Part shown: positions 31,730 through 41,097 of the stretch, piece after piece | Layout of the letters: each line of letters opens with the position of its first letter | Numbering within the stretch: the stretch's first letter is position 1 | Assembly (NCBI GenBank): GCA_016784165.1 | Contig: JADHVD010000008.1 | Coordinates: forward strand, 1-51,920 | DNA length: 51,920 nucleotides | Reading direction: 5' to 3' | From: Candidatus Woesearchaeota archaeon | GTDB taxonomy: Archaea; Nanobdellota; Nanobdellia; Woesearchaeales; BS150m-G63 | Notes under the pieces: generated by a model | What the model was told of the DNA's origin: nothing | The model's database searches: none | What the model saw: only the letters and a program-made list of their open reading frames with translations | Program-made: the position numbers and the translations under genes

Positions 31730-34216
31730 TTAATTAACTACACTAATGTGTTCGCTCTTACTAACTTTTAAAACTTTCTCAACAAAACTTTCTATCTTGT
31801 TTTCATGACTCACAATTATTGTTTGTTTTATCCCTAACTGCTCAAGCACATCACGCATCTTGTCTAATTGTTCTGTTGAGAACCCATCTGTTGGTTCATC
31901 CAATATTATTATATCTTTTGTTTTTATACTTTCAACAACATCATTTATCACTTTATTCAATGCAAGTCGATAAGCCAAAGCCAAAGCAGTCTTTTCACCT
32001 CCAGAGAGATTATCAATTTCAGTTTCATAACCGTTTTGCTCAATCACTGGTTTAAATTCATCATCCAACCGAGCATTCAATTCTTCATCCTCAAGAAGAA
32101 TATCAAACCATTTTGTAAATAATTCATTAAATTCAGTATAAACTTTAAGCATAACTTGTTTTTCCATTTTCACCATTAAATCCATAAAATTATCCTCTAG
32201 CCAATAACTTAACTCCTTTAATTTTTTAATTCCTTCTTTAGTTTTAAGTTTCTCAATAATTTCTGTTTTTAATATACTTCTCAATCGCTCAATACCATCA
32301 ACTTCTTTATTCAATACAGCACATTTAACTTCTAATTCTCTTTCTTCTTTTACTAATTCAGCAAAGATGAATCTTTCTTTATCGTAATTTTCTTTCACAC
32401 TTTCAAGACACTTAATTTTTTTTCTTAACTCCATTTTTTTAACATTAATTTTACCAACTTCTTTTTTTATTATATCTTGCAATTTAATTAACTCATCAAC
32501 CCTTTTCTTTTTGTCCTCAAAAATTATTTTCAAATTATTTCTTTCTTTAATTTTATTCAACAATTCTTTTAACCTATTAATTTCATTAATTTTATCGTCA
32601 AGATTTATTTGATTTAATTGATTAATTTTTTCCATAAATTCTGTTTTATCTTTGACAGCTAAAGCAACTTTTTTCTGTTTTTCAATTAAAATATTTCCTG
32701 TTTCTTTTAATAATTTAACTTTCACACCCATTTCAAAAAATATTTTTTCTTTTTCTAACACCTTATCTAGTTTATTTTTTAAATTTTTAAGTCTTTTAGA
32801 AAATTCTTGTTTTTTAGCTTCTAAAAGATATGTAGATTTAGTATATTCTAATATTTTTTTATTTTCTAGTTGTTTTATGTGGTCTTTATGTTCTGAAGAA
32901 ACAGATTGTTTACAAAGGGGACAATTAATCAAACCAATTACTTTTTCTTTCAGCTCTTTTGAATTTTCTACTTTTATATTTGATTCGCTTAACCTTTTAT
33001 TTAATATTTCTAATTCTTTTTCAAATAAGATAATATTATTTTTAAATTCTTCTTTAACAATTATTTCTTTTTGAAGTTCTCTAAGTTTTGTTTCTTTAAT
33101 CATTAAATCTTTAGATAATTCTGCTTTCTTTTTTATTTCTAAATTGAGCTCATCCACCCTTTTTGTAATAACGCTTAATTTTTCATTTAAAATAATCTTT
33201 TCTTCCTTAATCTTATTTACTTCAGAAAGTTTTTTTTCAATCTCTTTAACAAACACAACTTCTTTTATACTCTGTTTATCAGAACTTTGGAGATCATTTA
33301 ATTCTTTTTGATCCTTAATTTCCAATAGTTTTATTTTTTCAATTAATTGAGCTGCTTCTTTTTCAACAATAACTAATTCTTTTTTGTTTCTAGAATCTTG
33401 AGTTATTTTTTCTATTAATTTTACATTTTCAATTTTAAAATCATTATCAAATTTATTAAATAGTTTAACATCTCTTTCAATTTTTTCTACCTCAATCTTT
33501 TTTTCAGAAACCTTTTTTTTATTTAATTCCAATTGAGGTCTAATCTTTTTAATCTTTATTTTTAATTCTTCTAATTCTTCATTTCTTTCTTTTTCACGTT
33601 TTATTTTTTCATCTAAATCAAATATTTGGGCATTCAATTCTCTAACTCTTTGTTTAATTTTCCTATTAAGAATTATAGTATTTTCCCTAATTCTTTTGTA
33701 TTTATCTATCTGAAAAACTCTTCTGAGAGTATCGAGTCTTTGTTCAGCATCTTCTAATAAAATTCGTTTCATTTCATCTTGAGGGGTATATACAGTATAA
33801 CGATAAATTAAAGATTTACTTTTTGATAAAAGTTCTTTCGGATAATTTAATAATTCAAGAATCCATGCTTTTAATTCAACAGCAGTACCATGTTTTTTTT
33901 CTTTATCAATAATAATATATCCAGAATCTTGTTGAACTCCATTCTTTCCCCTCTTCAAAACTCTTTTTATGGTGATTCTTTTTTTACCTATTTTTATATC
34001 TAATTCAACAGAACCTTCCATAGCACCATGCCTTAACAAAGAAGATCCACTGACAGAACCACGCATTAAACCGAATAAAGCAAATTCAATTGCTAAAAGT
34101 ATTGTAGATTTCCCACTACCAACATCTCCGCACAGTAGCATAGAACCACTAGGAAAAGAAATTTTTTGCTCTTTATAACTACGAATATTTTTTAATTCCA
34201 CCCACCTAATAATCAT
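31730..34216 (-). CDS. rad50: DNA double-strand break repair ATPase Rad50
   Basis: SMC-like ATPase of the Mre11-Rad50 repair complex. The N-terminus is WVELKNIRSYKEQKISFPSGSMLLCGDVGSGKSTILLAIEFALFG with Walker A. Two long coiled coils flank the zinc hook CPLC (near residue 440). C-terminal LSGGEKTALALAYRLALN (signature) and DIIILDEPTDGFS (Walker B) complete the ATPase. It is 828 aa. Mre11, often adjacent in archaea, is not found in this window. It starts 8 bp from the tRNA 5' end on the same strand. Confidence 0.95.
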   Translation of the reverse strand: MIIRWVELKNIRSYKEQKISFPSGSMLLCGDVGSGKSTILLAIEFALFGLMRGSVSGSSLLRHGAMEGSVELDIKIGKKRITIKRVLKRGKNGVQQDSGYIIIDKEKKHGTAVELKAWILELLNYPKELLSKSKSLIYRYTVYTPQDEMKRILLEDAEQRLDTLRRVFQIDKYKRIRENTIILNRKIKQRVRELNAQIFDLDEKIKREKERNEELEELKIKIKKIRPQLELNKKKVSEKKIEVEKIERDVKLFNKFDNDFKIENVKLIEKITQDSRNKKELVIVEKEAAQLIEKIKLLEIKDQKELNDLQSSDKQSIKEVVFVKEIEKKLSEVNKIKEEKIILNEKLSVITKRVDELNLEIKKKAELSKDLMIKETKLRELQKEIIVKEEFKNNIILFEKELEILNKRLSESNIKVENSKELKEKVIGLINCPLCKQSVSSEHKDHIKQLENKKILEYTKSTYLLEAKKQEFSKRLKNLKNKLDKVLEKEKIFFEMGVKVKLLKETGNILIEKQKKVALAVKDKTEFMEKINQLNQINLDDKINEINRLKELLNKIKERNNLKIIFEDKKKRVDELIKLQDIIKKEVGKINVKKMELRKKIKCLESVKENYDKERFIFAELVKEERELEVKCAVLNKEVDGIERLRSILKTEIIEKLKTKEGIKKLKELSYWLEDNFMDLMVKMEKQVMLKVYTEFNELFTKWFDILLEDEELNARLDDEFKPVIEQNGYETEIDNLSGGEKTALALAYRLALNKVINDVVESIKTKDIIILDEPTDGFSTEQLDKMRDVLEQLGIKQTIIVSHENKIESFVEKVLKVSKSEHISVVN

Positions 34217-34289
34217 AGAACCCTTAAAGTAAGAATTGTTTAAAAGGTTTTATGTAATTTAAACTATAATCCAGAATCCAACAACCAAC

Positions 34290-35171
34290 TTATTTAATTA
34301 AAGCAGCAGCACCTATTATTCCAGCGTTTTTACCCAATTTACCTTTCACAATATTTGCTTTATTTATTGCTCGTTTTTTTACTTCATCTTTTAATGAATG
34401 AGCGAAAAAGGTCCATGCTCCAGAAATACCTCCGCCAAGAATTATTTTATCAGGATCAAAAGCATTTGCTAAATTAGCAACAGCTATCCCTAAATATATT
34501 CCCATTTCTTTGAAAAGATGTATAGTGCTAGGATTTTTTTTCAAAGCAAGATTATAGATCTCTATAGGTTCTTCAACTCTCAATCCAAATGATTCTGCTA
34601 ACCTCATTAATCCACGTCGAGAAACATATTCTTCAATACACCCATCATTTCCACAACTTGCAATCATACCATTTAATTTAATAGTCATATGTCCAAGTTC
34701 GCCAGCATTTCCCTTACCATAATATAATTCTTTATTGATTATTATTCCACCACCAACTCCAGAACCAAGAGTCAATCCAACAAGATTTTTGCACCCTTTT
34801 CCAGCACCAAATAAAGATTCGCCAAGAATAAAACAATTAGCATCATTATTCAACACAACTTTAGTTTTAAATCTTTTTTTAATAATCTCTTTAATATTAA
34901 CTCCCTTAAGTGGAAGATTGGGGGTGTCTCCAACAACTCCAGTGATAGGGTTCAAAGGACCAGGACATCCAACACCTATTGAAGGGATTTTTTTGAATTT
35001 TTTAGACTTAACAATAAGAGATATAGCCTTTAGAATATTTTCAATAACAACTGCCTTGCCTTGTTCTGCTTCTGTTAGCACAACAATTTTTTTTAGCACC
35101 TTACCTTGACTAGTAATCAAACCAGCTTTAATTTCAGTGCCACCTATATCCACCCCTATTTTTAGTAGCAT
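34290..35171 (-). CDS. ROK-family sugar kinase (glucokinase-like)
   Basis: A 293-aa kinase, probably acting on glucose or an N-acetyl sugar. ATP-binding motif GVDIGGTEIKAG lies at the N-terminus, followed by IGVGCPGPLNP, VVLNNDANCFILGE (catalytic Asp), GLTLGSGVGGGIIIN and the GHMTI...CGNDGCIEEYVSRRG zinc motif. In the usual CxCGxxGC motif the first Cys is replaced by Ala (ASCGNDGC), so zinc binding may be altered. It lies 8 bp after the radical SAM gene on the same strand. Substrate not determinable. Confidence 0.88.
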   Translation of the reverse strand: MLLKIGVDIGGTEIKAGLITSQGKVLKKIVVLTEAEQGKAVVIENILKAISLIVKSKKFKKIPSIGVGCPGPLNPITGVVGDTPNLPLKGVNIKEIIKKRFKTKVVLNNDANCFILGESLFGAGKGCKNLVGLTLGSGVGGGIIINKELYYGKGNAGELGHMTIKLNGMIASCGNDGCIEEYVSRRGLMRLAESFGLRVEEPIEIYNLALKKNPSTIHLFKEMGIYLGIAVANLANAFDPDKIILGGGISGAWTFFAHSLKDEVKKRAINKANIVKGKLGKNAGIIGAAALIK

Positions 35172-35179
35172 ATAATGTT

Positions 35180-36385
35180 TTAAAGAACTTCTCCCATAAA
35201 AATGTTGTGTTTTGTTCTTGTTATTTTTACATTAACATTTCCTTTTTTATTACAATCAGGCAAAGTTATAACTCTATCTCTTGCAACAGCTATTTTTTCT
35301 CCAGGAATTCTTCCATCACCAACAATTTTTACCTTAACAATTTCATCTTTTTTGAAAGGTTTAGGTAGTTCATCAACTTTAGTTATCTTAAAATCAGTTT
35401 CATCTAAAATTAATCTCGTGTTATATTTTTTCTCTAACTCTTTTAATTTGCTATGGAATTCTGGCCAGGGAATTGATTTCGCAGGATTCTTTCCAAATCT
35501 ATATCTTAAAAAGTTCTGAAAACCAACTTTAATGGGGGAATTATTTCCAGCACCAATATCAATTGCAAAATCCATTATAGATCCCATTTCCTTATCATTA
35601 ACTCCAAAAATTATTACAGGGGTTATCATAACTCCCATTTTTTTTGCAGCATATCTAGCCATGTTTTGTGCATGCTCAGCATTATAATTTTTGCCACCAA
35701 TTTCTTTAGCAAGTTCATAATTTATAGCATTGATAGAATAATTCAATCGCACTTTTTTGAGTTTTGCTAATTCATCAATTATATTTTTAGTCAATAAAGT
35801 ACCATTAGTATCAATAGACACTAATTTTACATTTTTTATTTGAATTAAATCTTTAACTAACTCAACAATTTCATTGTAAAGAAAAGGTTCTCCTTGTCCC
35901 CCTATGTGTGCCTCAATCTTACAATCTTTAAATTCAACTAATTTCTTGAATTCTTCTACTAGATATTCTCTTTCAATAACAATATCTTTAGTTCTTTTAT
36001 CTTGATTTACAGAACAATAAATACAATCAAGATTACACCCACTTATGGGTTTTAATTCAATAAGATTAGTGCCCCTATCTACAATACCAAAAGAATTACT
36101 ACCCATTAAAGGAATTCCAGAATTTTGATGAATATATATTGTATTTTTTTTAGTTAAATCATTTGTTAAATTGTTTATATGGCTTGAAATTATAAAATTA
36201 AATTTTTTTATCGCCCTACTTTCTTTTATATTTTCAAATTCAATTTCATGTTTTTTTATTCTAAACTTCCCAATATCATCTAATATTTTTTTATCCACCT
36301 TAAATGAAAAAAGTTTGTATAGACTCACAACTAGGTATTTTTTTTCTTCCCTAAATCCTAAACTTTCAAATTTTAACACAACCAT
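35180..36385 (-). CDS. Radical SAM protein (COG2100-like) with C-terminal OB domain
   Basis: A 401-aa archaeal radical SAM enzyme. The cluster motif CNLDCIYCSV (CxxxCxxC) is near residue 118, with AHIGGQGEPFLY, VSIDTNGTLL and LNYSINAINYELAKEIGG following the radical SAM fold. The C-terminal about 60 residues (DEIVKVKIVGDGRIPGEKIAVARDRVITLPDC...NVNVKITRTKHNIFMGEVL) resemble a TRAM/OB domain, suggesting an RNA substrate. Function unknown in the family. Confidence 0.83.
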   Translation of the reverse strand: MVVLKFESLGFREEKKYLVVSLYKLFSFKVDKKILDDIGKFRIKKHEIEFENIKESRAIKKFNFIISSHINNLTNDLTKKNTIYIHQNSGIPLMGSNSFGIVDRGTNLIELKPISGCNLDCIYCSVNQDKRTKDIVIEREYLVEEFKKLVEFKDCKIEAHIGGQGEPFLYNEIVELVKDLIQIKNVKLVSIDTNGTLLTKNIIDELAKLKKVRLNYSINAINYELAKEIGGKNYNAEHAQNMARYAAKKMGVMITPVIIFGVNDKEMGSIMDFAIDIGAGNNSPIKVGFQNFLRYRFGKNPAKSIPWPEFHSKLKELEKKYNTRLILDETDFKITKVDELPKPFKKDEIVKVKIVGDGRIPGEKIAVARDRVITLPDCNKKGNVNVKITRTKHNIFMGEVL

Positions 36386-36473
36386 ATTTTATTTTTATTA
36401 GTATTAGCTTAAATACTTTATGAAAATATTTATATATGACTCGGTTTTAATGCTTTAAGTCGGGGTAATAATT

Positions 36474-37403
36474 ATGTCAGATAAAGAAATTAATATAACT
36501 TATGAAACTCTTTTTGAATTCTCTCAAAGAGAAAAGAATAGAGAAGAACTTCAAAGTTTAGGGGATAATTTTTATGAAGATGTTTCACACTATATTCAAG
36601 AAAAAATCAAAATTCTACAAAAAGATCAAGGCACTTTAGATACTTTTTCAGAAGAGGAAAAAGAAAAAACAAGAACCCAATTGGGCAATATCAAAAGAAT
36701 TCTTACTCAACTCTATGAAAAGAGAGAGAAAAAGATAATCAACATGGCTACCCATAAATCCAGAGAGCCAGCTACATTGGTAGATGAATCTGTTATGCTA
36801 AATCATGAAAGTGAAATGTATAATCATTTTACTGATTTATTGAATAAATACAGGAAAGAAAAGTTAATGAGTCTTTTAAGCACAAAACCCGCACAACCAA
36901 CACAACCAACACAAGAATCAACAGAACAAACACAAGAACCAACACAACCAACACAAGAATCAACAGAACAAACACAAGAACAAACACAAGAATCAACAGA
37001 ACAAACACAACAAACACAAGAACAAACACAAGAATCAACAGAACAAACACAACAAACACAAGAACAAACACAAGAATCAACACCAGTCAAAGAAGAAGAA
37101 AAACCATTACAAGAAACAGAATCTCCAGAAACACACTTACAACAAGAATCAACACAAGAATCAATAAAACAAACAGAACAAACACAAGAACAAACAGAAA
37201 TTGCAAAATCTAAACAAGAAACATCAGACACTCAAGAAACACAAGAAAAAGAAACAAAAAGAATCAAATTTACACATTATGTTCCTAAATTCCTTGGAAG
37301 AGAGATGGAAGTGTATGGACCATTTGAACCAGAAGATATAGCAACACTCCCAATAGAATTAGCTAAGATCCTAATAACTAAAGGAAGGGCAGAAGAGATA
37401 TAA
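36474..37403 (+). CDS. GINS complex subunit (Gins15-type) with TQE repeat linker
   Basis: Archaeal replisome component that links MCM helicase, primase and GAN/Cdc45. N-terminal A domain: YETLFEFSQREKNREELQSLGDNFYEDV...LGNIKRILTQLYEKREKKIINMATHKSREP. C-terminal B domain: YVPKFLGREMEVYGPFEPEDIATLPIELAKILITKGRAEEI. Between them lies an expanded low-complexity linker of about 95 residues, rich in Thr, Gln and Glu (TQPTQESTEQTQ...). Such linkers are usually shorter. The A-then-B order identifies the Sld5/Gins51-type paralogue rather than Gins23. Confidence 0.85.
   Translation: MSDKEINITYETLFEFSQREKNREELQSLGDNFYEDVSHYIQEKIKILQKDQGTLDTFSEEEKEKTRTQLGNIKRILTQLYEKREKKIINMATHKSREPATLVDESVMLNHESEMYNHFTDLLNKYRKEKLMSLLSTKPAQPTQPTQESTEQTQEPTQPTQESTEQTQEQTQESTEQTQQTQEQTQESTEQTQQTQEQTQESTPVKEEEKPLQETESPETHLQQESTQESIKQTEQTQEQTEIAKSKQETSDTQETQEKETKRIKFTHYVPKFLGREMEVYGPFEPEDIATLPIELAKILITKGRAEEI
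36889..37086 (+). repeat. Coding minisatellite (TQE repeats) in the GINS gene
   Basis: A Thr-Gln-Glu repeat array made of CAACAGAACAAACACAAGAA-type units. A 42-nt unit encoding ESTEQTQQTQEQTQ occurs twice in a row without change. This looks like slippage or unequal recombination within the linker. Confidence 0.8.
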
Positions 37404-37458
37404 ATAACATCTCTAAAACAAAACATATTTAAATAGGCGTTTTCTCCCAAGTTTAACT

Positions 37459-37776
37459 ATGAAAAAGCCAAAAACTCTAAAGAGGCATTGCCCTCACTGT
37501 AAGAAACATACAGAACATAAAATAACTCAAGCTAAAAGAAAAACTCCTGGAAGTAAGCATCCACTTAGTGCAGGAAGCAAAAAGCGAATGAGGAGAAGAG
37601 GATTAGCAAGAGGGGTTGGAAATAGGGGAAAAATAAGTAGGGGGGCAATTTCTAGTTTTAAGATGACCGGGAAAAAATCAACAAAAAAATCAGATTTTAG
37701 ATATCAATGTAAGGAATGTAAAAAAAGTCATGTTCAAAAAAACGGAATAAGATCTAAAAGAGTGGAATTTGAATAA
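37459..37776 (+). CDS. rpl44e: 50S ribosomal protein L44e (eL42)
   Basis: Zinc-ribbon large-subunit protein. CPHCKKHTEHKITQAKRK carries the first CxxC and CKECKK the second. The LARGVGNRGKISR segment and a basic body are typical of L44e. The length of 105 aa is slightly longer than usual. It is the first gene of L44e-S27e-aIF2alpha-Nop10, the standard archaeal order. Confidence 0.95.
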   Translation: MKKPKTLKRHCPHCKKHTEHKITQAKRKTPGSKHPLSAGSKKRMRRRGLARGVGNRGKISRGAISSFKMTGKKSTKKSDFRYQCKECKKSHVQKNGIRSKRVEFE

Positions 37777-37847
37777 AAACAAGAAGACTAAAAAAACCAG
37801 CCTTCAAGATTTTATTCTCTTCTTAAAATATTAGAGGTCATAAAACA

Positions 37848-38021
37848 ATGGAACCAGAATCAAAATTTGTAAAAGTAAGATGTCCAAAGTGCAAAAATGA
37901 ACAAATAATCTTTGGTAAGGTATCAACAGAAGTAAAATGCCTTGTTTGCGATAAGGTATTAGCAGAACCAACTGGTGGAAAATCTAAAATTAAATCTAGA
38001 ATCTTGGAGGTTTTAGAATAG
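37848..38021 (+). CDS. rps27e: 30S ribosomal protein S27e (not in ORF track)
   Basis: A 57-aa zinc-ribbon small-subunit protein. It begins MEPESKFVKVRCPKCKNEQ, with CPKC and CLVC as zinc ligands and the conserved LAEPTGGKSKI C-terminal motif. GAGGT lies 9 nt before the ATG. The TAG stop abuts the aIF2-alpha ATG directly (TAGATG). The context between L44e and aIF2-alpha is diagnostic. Confidence 0.96.
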   Translation: MEPESKFVKVRCPKCKNEQIIFGKVSTEVKCLVCDKVLAEPTGGKSKIKSRILEVLE

Positions 38022-38795
38022 ATGCTTTTTCAAAGGAGGGGTTTCCCCGAAGAAGATGAGTTTGTTATTTGTACAGTAAACAAAGTTTTTCCCCATTCTG
38101 TTTTTTGTACTTTAGATGAATTTAATAGAACCGGAGTTATTCATATTTCAGAAGTATCTCCAGGAAGAATAAGAAACATAAGAAATTTCGTAAAAGAAGA
38201 TAAAAAAGTAATTTGCAAAGTTCTAAGAATTGATCAAGAAAAAGGGCATATAGATTTATCCTTAAGGAGAGTTAATGATGCACAAAAAAGGGGAAAAACA
38301 AATGAGATTAAACAAGAACAATTAGCAGAAAAAATATTAGAATTTGTAACAAAAAATTTAGAATTAGATTTAAAAAAAACATATATGCAATTAACCGAAA
38401 CAATATTTAAAACATACCCTACACTTTATTCTTGTTTTGAAGAAGTTATAGAATCAGAATTAGACCTTTCTTCTTTAGGCATCGATAAAAAATTAGCAAA
38501 AGAATTAACAATAGTAATAAAACAAAGAATAAAACCAATAGAAGTTGAAATTAAAGGAATATTATATCTAACAAATTATGAACCCAATGGAGTAGAAATA
38601 ATTAAAGAAGTTTTAGAAAAAGCAAATTTGGATGAAAAAATCTCAATAACATATAAATCAGCAGGCCAATATAAAGTTTTAGTAAAATCATCAAACTATC
38701 CCGAAGCAGAAGAAATTCTAAAAAAAGCTACAGAAGAAGCAATCGACGAAATAGAAAAAAAAGGCGGAGAAGCTTCTTTTGAAAGAGACAAATGA
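38022..38795 (+). CDS. eif2a: Translation initiation factor aIF2 subunit alpha
   Basis: Alpha subunit of the Met-tRNAi-delivery factor aIF2. It has an N-terminal S1 domain (DEFVICTVNKVFPHSVFCTLDEFNRTGVIHISEVSPGRIRNIRNFVKEDKKVICKVLRID), a helical middle domain, and the alpha/beta C-terminal domain (VEVEIKGILYLTNYEPNGVEIIKEVLEKA). It is 257 aa. It starts immediately after the S27e stop, and its TGA overlaps the nop10 ATG. Confidence 0.95.
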   Translation: MLFQRRGFPEEDEFVICTVNKVFPHSVFCTLDEFNRTGVIHISEVSPGRIRNIRNFVKEDKKVICKVLRIDQEKGHIDLSLRRVNDAQKRGKTNEIKQEQLAEKILEFVTKNLELDLKKTYMQLTETIFKTYPTLYSCFEEVIESELDLSSLGIDKKLAKELTIVIKQRIKPIEVEIKGILYLTNYEPNGVEIIKEVLEKANLDEKISITYKSAGQYKVLVKSSNYPEAEEILKKATEEAIDEIEKKGGEASFERDK

Positions 38796-38965
38796 AACAC
38801 ATTCTCAAATGCATTTCATGTAATAGCTATACATTAAATGAAAAATGTAACTGTGGAAGCAAAGCAGTAAACCCAAAACCAGCAAAATATTCTCCAGAAG
38901 ATAAATATGCTAATTACAGAAGGAAAGTCAAAGAATCTTCATTAAAAGAGAAAAATCTTCTCTAA
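38792..38965 (+). CDS. nop10: H/ACA RNP protein Nop10 (not in ORF track)
   Basis: A 57-aa ribosome-biogenesis protein that supports Cbf5 in pseudouridylation guided by H/ACA RNAs. CISCNSYTLNEKCNCGSKAVNPKPAKYSPEDKYANYRRKVK has the four-Cys zinc ribbon (CxxC...CxC) and the family hallmark NPKPAKYSPEDKYANYR. ATG at 38792 overlaps the aIF2-alpha stop (ATGA). Confidence 0.96.
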   Translation: MKHILKCISCNSYTLNEKCNCGSKAVNPKPAKYSPEDKYANYRRKVKESSLKEKNLL

Positions 38966-39008
38966 TTTTAGAGATAAATTTATAAATCTATTCTCCATTA
39001 ATAAAAAA

Positions 39009-39776
39009 ATGGTTTGGGAAATAAATAAATTAAAACAAAATTTAAAACTCAACAACCCAATAATTATTGAAGGTTTGCCAGGCATAGGCAATGTAGGTAA
39101 ACTGGTTGCAGATTTCTTGGTAGATGAATTAAAAGCAGAGAAATCCATGGAATTTTTTTCAGATGAATTACCTCACATGGTTTTTGTAAATGAAAAAAAT
39201 TTAGTAGAGTTACCTAAAATAGAAATCTACCACAAAAAGCTAAACAAAACACAAGACCTTTTATTTCTCGTAGGAGACATCCAACCAGTAGATAGCAAAA
39301 GTTCATATAATTTTTCAAACATGATACTCTCAACAGCCAAATCTTTAAAAGTTAAAGAGATCATAACTTTAGGAGGTATAGGTCTTCCAAAAATTCCTAA
39401 AAAACCAAAAGTTTATTGCACAAGCACATCTAAAGAAACTATAAAAAAATATAAAGACAAAAAATTACATTCAAAACTATATGGGATAGTTGGCCCAATA
39501 ATGGGGGTTTCAGGTCTATTAGTGGGATTATCTAAAAAAAAGAAAATAGATTCAATTGCACTTTTAGCAGAAACATATAATCATCCAATGTACTTGGGCA
39601 TCAATGGTGCAAAAGAAATATTGAAATTGATAAACAAAAAATTTGAACTTAAATTAGACTTAAAAAAATTAGACAAAGAATCTAAAAAAGTAGATAAACA
39701 ATTATTAGAAAGCATGGGAGAGATTTATTCTATGGCAAAAAAAGAAAAAGGAGTAGATACAACTTACATCGGTTAA
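39009..39776 (+). CDS. PAC2-family proteasome assembly chaperone-like protein
   Basis: A 255-aa protein of the PAC2/PbaB family that in archaea is linked to proteasome assembly. NPIIIEGLPGIGNVGKLVADFLVDELKAEKSMEFFSDELPHMVFV is the family opening, with GDIQPVDSKSSYNFSN and GIVGPIMGVSGLLVGLSKKKKIDSIALLAETYNHP following. It lies 43 bp after nop10; TTTATAAATC about 30 bp upstream of the ATG offers a separate promoter. Confidence 0.9.
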   Translation: MVWEINKLKQNLKLNNPIIIEGLPGIGNVGKLVADFLVDELKAEKSMEFFSDELPHMVFVNEKNLVELPKIEIYHKKLNKTQDLLFLVGDIQPVDSKSSYNFSNMILSTAKSLKVKEIITLGGIGLPKIPKKPKVYCTSTSKETIKKYKDKKLHSKLYGIVGPIMGVSGLLVGLSKKKKIDSIALLAETYNHPMYLGINGAKEILKLINKKFELKLDLKKLDKESKKVDKQLLESMGEIYSMAKKEKGVDTTYIG

Positions 39777-39816
39777 ACCAAAAATAAACAAAAAACAAAA
39801 TAACAAAAAATAAAAG

Positions 39817-41097
39817 ATGAACTCAAAAATAAAGAAGGTGAAAGCAAGACAGATTCTAGACTCAAGAGGTAATCCTACAGTAGAAGTAGATATAATCACA
39901 GATTATGGATTATCCAGGGCAGCAGTACCAAGCGGGGCATCAACAGGAATTTACGAAGCTAACGAATTAAGGGACAACAACAACAAAAAATATCTTGGCA
40001 AAGGAGTGTTAAAAGCAGTTGCAAATGTGAACCAGATTCTAGCAAAAAAACTCAAAGGAAAAGACTGCACAAAACAAAGGGAATTAGACAATTTAATGCT
40101 TAAATTAGATAATACACCTAATAAATCCAAATTAGGTGCAAACGCAATATTGGCTGTGAGTATGGCTGTATGTAGAGCAGGTGCATCAGCAAAAAAACAA
40201 CCACTTTACAGATATATTTCACACCTGGCAAAAAATAAAAAACCACTAATGCCAATTCCTTCTTTTAATGTGATTAATGGTGGAGTACATGCAGGAAATA
40301 AATTAGACTTTCAGGAATTTATGATCCTCCCAACAGGTGCAAAGAATTTTAGTCATGCATTACAGATTGGCGCAGAAGTATATCATCATTTAAAACAAGC
40401 AATAAAAAAGAAGTATGGACAAGATGCAGTAAATGTAGGGGACGAAGGAGGATTCGCGCCACCAGTACAAAAAGTAGAAGAAGCATTAAACATTCTTACT
40501 AAAGCAGTCAAAGCAGCAGGGCACACAAACAAAGTCAAATTTGGAATGGATGCTGCAGCTTCAGAATTCTATAACAAAAAGAATAAAACGTATCTTTTAG
40601 AAGGCAAAAAAATAACAGCACAACAATTAATGAAAAAATACCTCAATATGGTAAAAAAATATCCTATAATAACTATCGAAGATCCTTTTGATCAAGAAGA
40701 TTTTGAGAGTTTTGCAGAATTCCATAAAAAAGCAAAAAAACTCCAGATAGTTGGAGATGATCTTTTGGTGACTAATATAAAAAGAGTTGAAAAAGCACTA
40801 GAATACAATGCATGTAACGCCCTACTTTTAAAAGTAAATCAAATAGGTTCAATCACAGAAGCATTAGATGCAGCAAACCTTTCTCTGAAAAACGATTGGA
40901 ACATTATGGTTTCTCATCGTTCTGGAGAAACAGAAGATAGTTTCATAGCAGATTTGGTGGTTGGGTTAGGAAATGGACAAATTAAATCAGGAGCTCCATG
41001 CCGTTCAGAAAGGTTAGCAAAATATAATCAACTTCTAAGAATAGAAGAAGAATTAGGGAAAAAAGCAAAATACGCTAAATTCAAAGTAAAATGTTAA
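39817..41097 (+). CDS. eno: Enolase
   Basis: Converts 2-phosphoglycerate to phosphoenolpyruvate. It has [56 protein letters not shown] (catalytic Glu), the metal ligands in [12 protein letters not shown] and [10 protein letters not shown], catalytic Lys in [17 protein letters not shown] and [15 protein letters not shown]. It is 426 aa, full length. Its stop overlaps the start of the next gene. Confidence 0.97.
   Translation: MNSKIKKVKARQILDSRGNPTVEVDIITDYGLSRAAVPSGASTGIYEANELRDNNNKKYLGKGVLKAVANVNQILAKKLKGKDCTKQRELDNLMLKLDNTPNKSKLGANAILAVSMAVCRAGASAKKQPLYRYISHLAKNKKPLMPIPSFNVINGGVHAGNKLDFQEFMILPTGAKNFSHALQIGAEVYHHLKQAIKKKYGQDAVNVGDEGGFAPPVQKVEEALNILTKAVKAAGHTNKVKFGMDAAASEFYNKKNKTYLLEGKKITAQQLMKKYLNMVKKYPIITIEDPFDQEDFESFAEFHKKAKKLQIVGDDLLVTNIKRVEKALEYNACNALLLKVNQIGSITEALDAANLSLKNDWNIMVSHRSGETEDSFIADLVVGLGNGQIKSGAPCRSERLAKYNQLLRIEEELGKKAKYAKFKVKC

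Noticed and set aside
36889-37086. Possible CRISPR-like direct repeats
   Set aside because: The units are contiguous, in frame and lack unique spacers; they encode a low-complexity protein linker.
36824-37231. Antisense ORF with extreme Cys/Val/Ser repetition
   Set aside because: It is the reverse reading of the TQE minisatellite in the GINS gene; composition is an artefact of the repeat and GINS is clearly the real frame.
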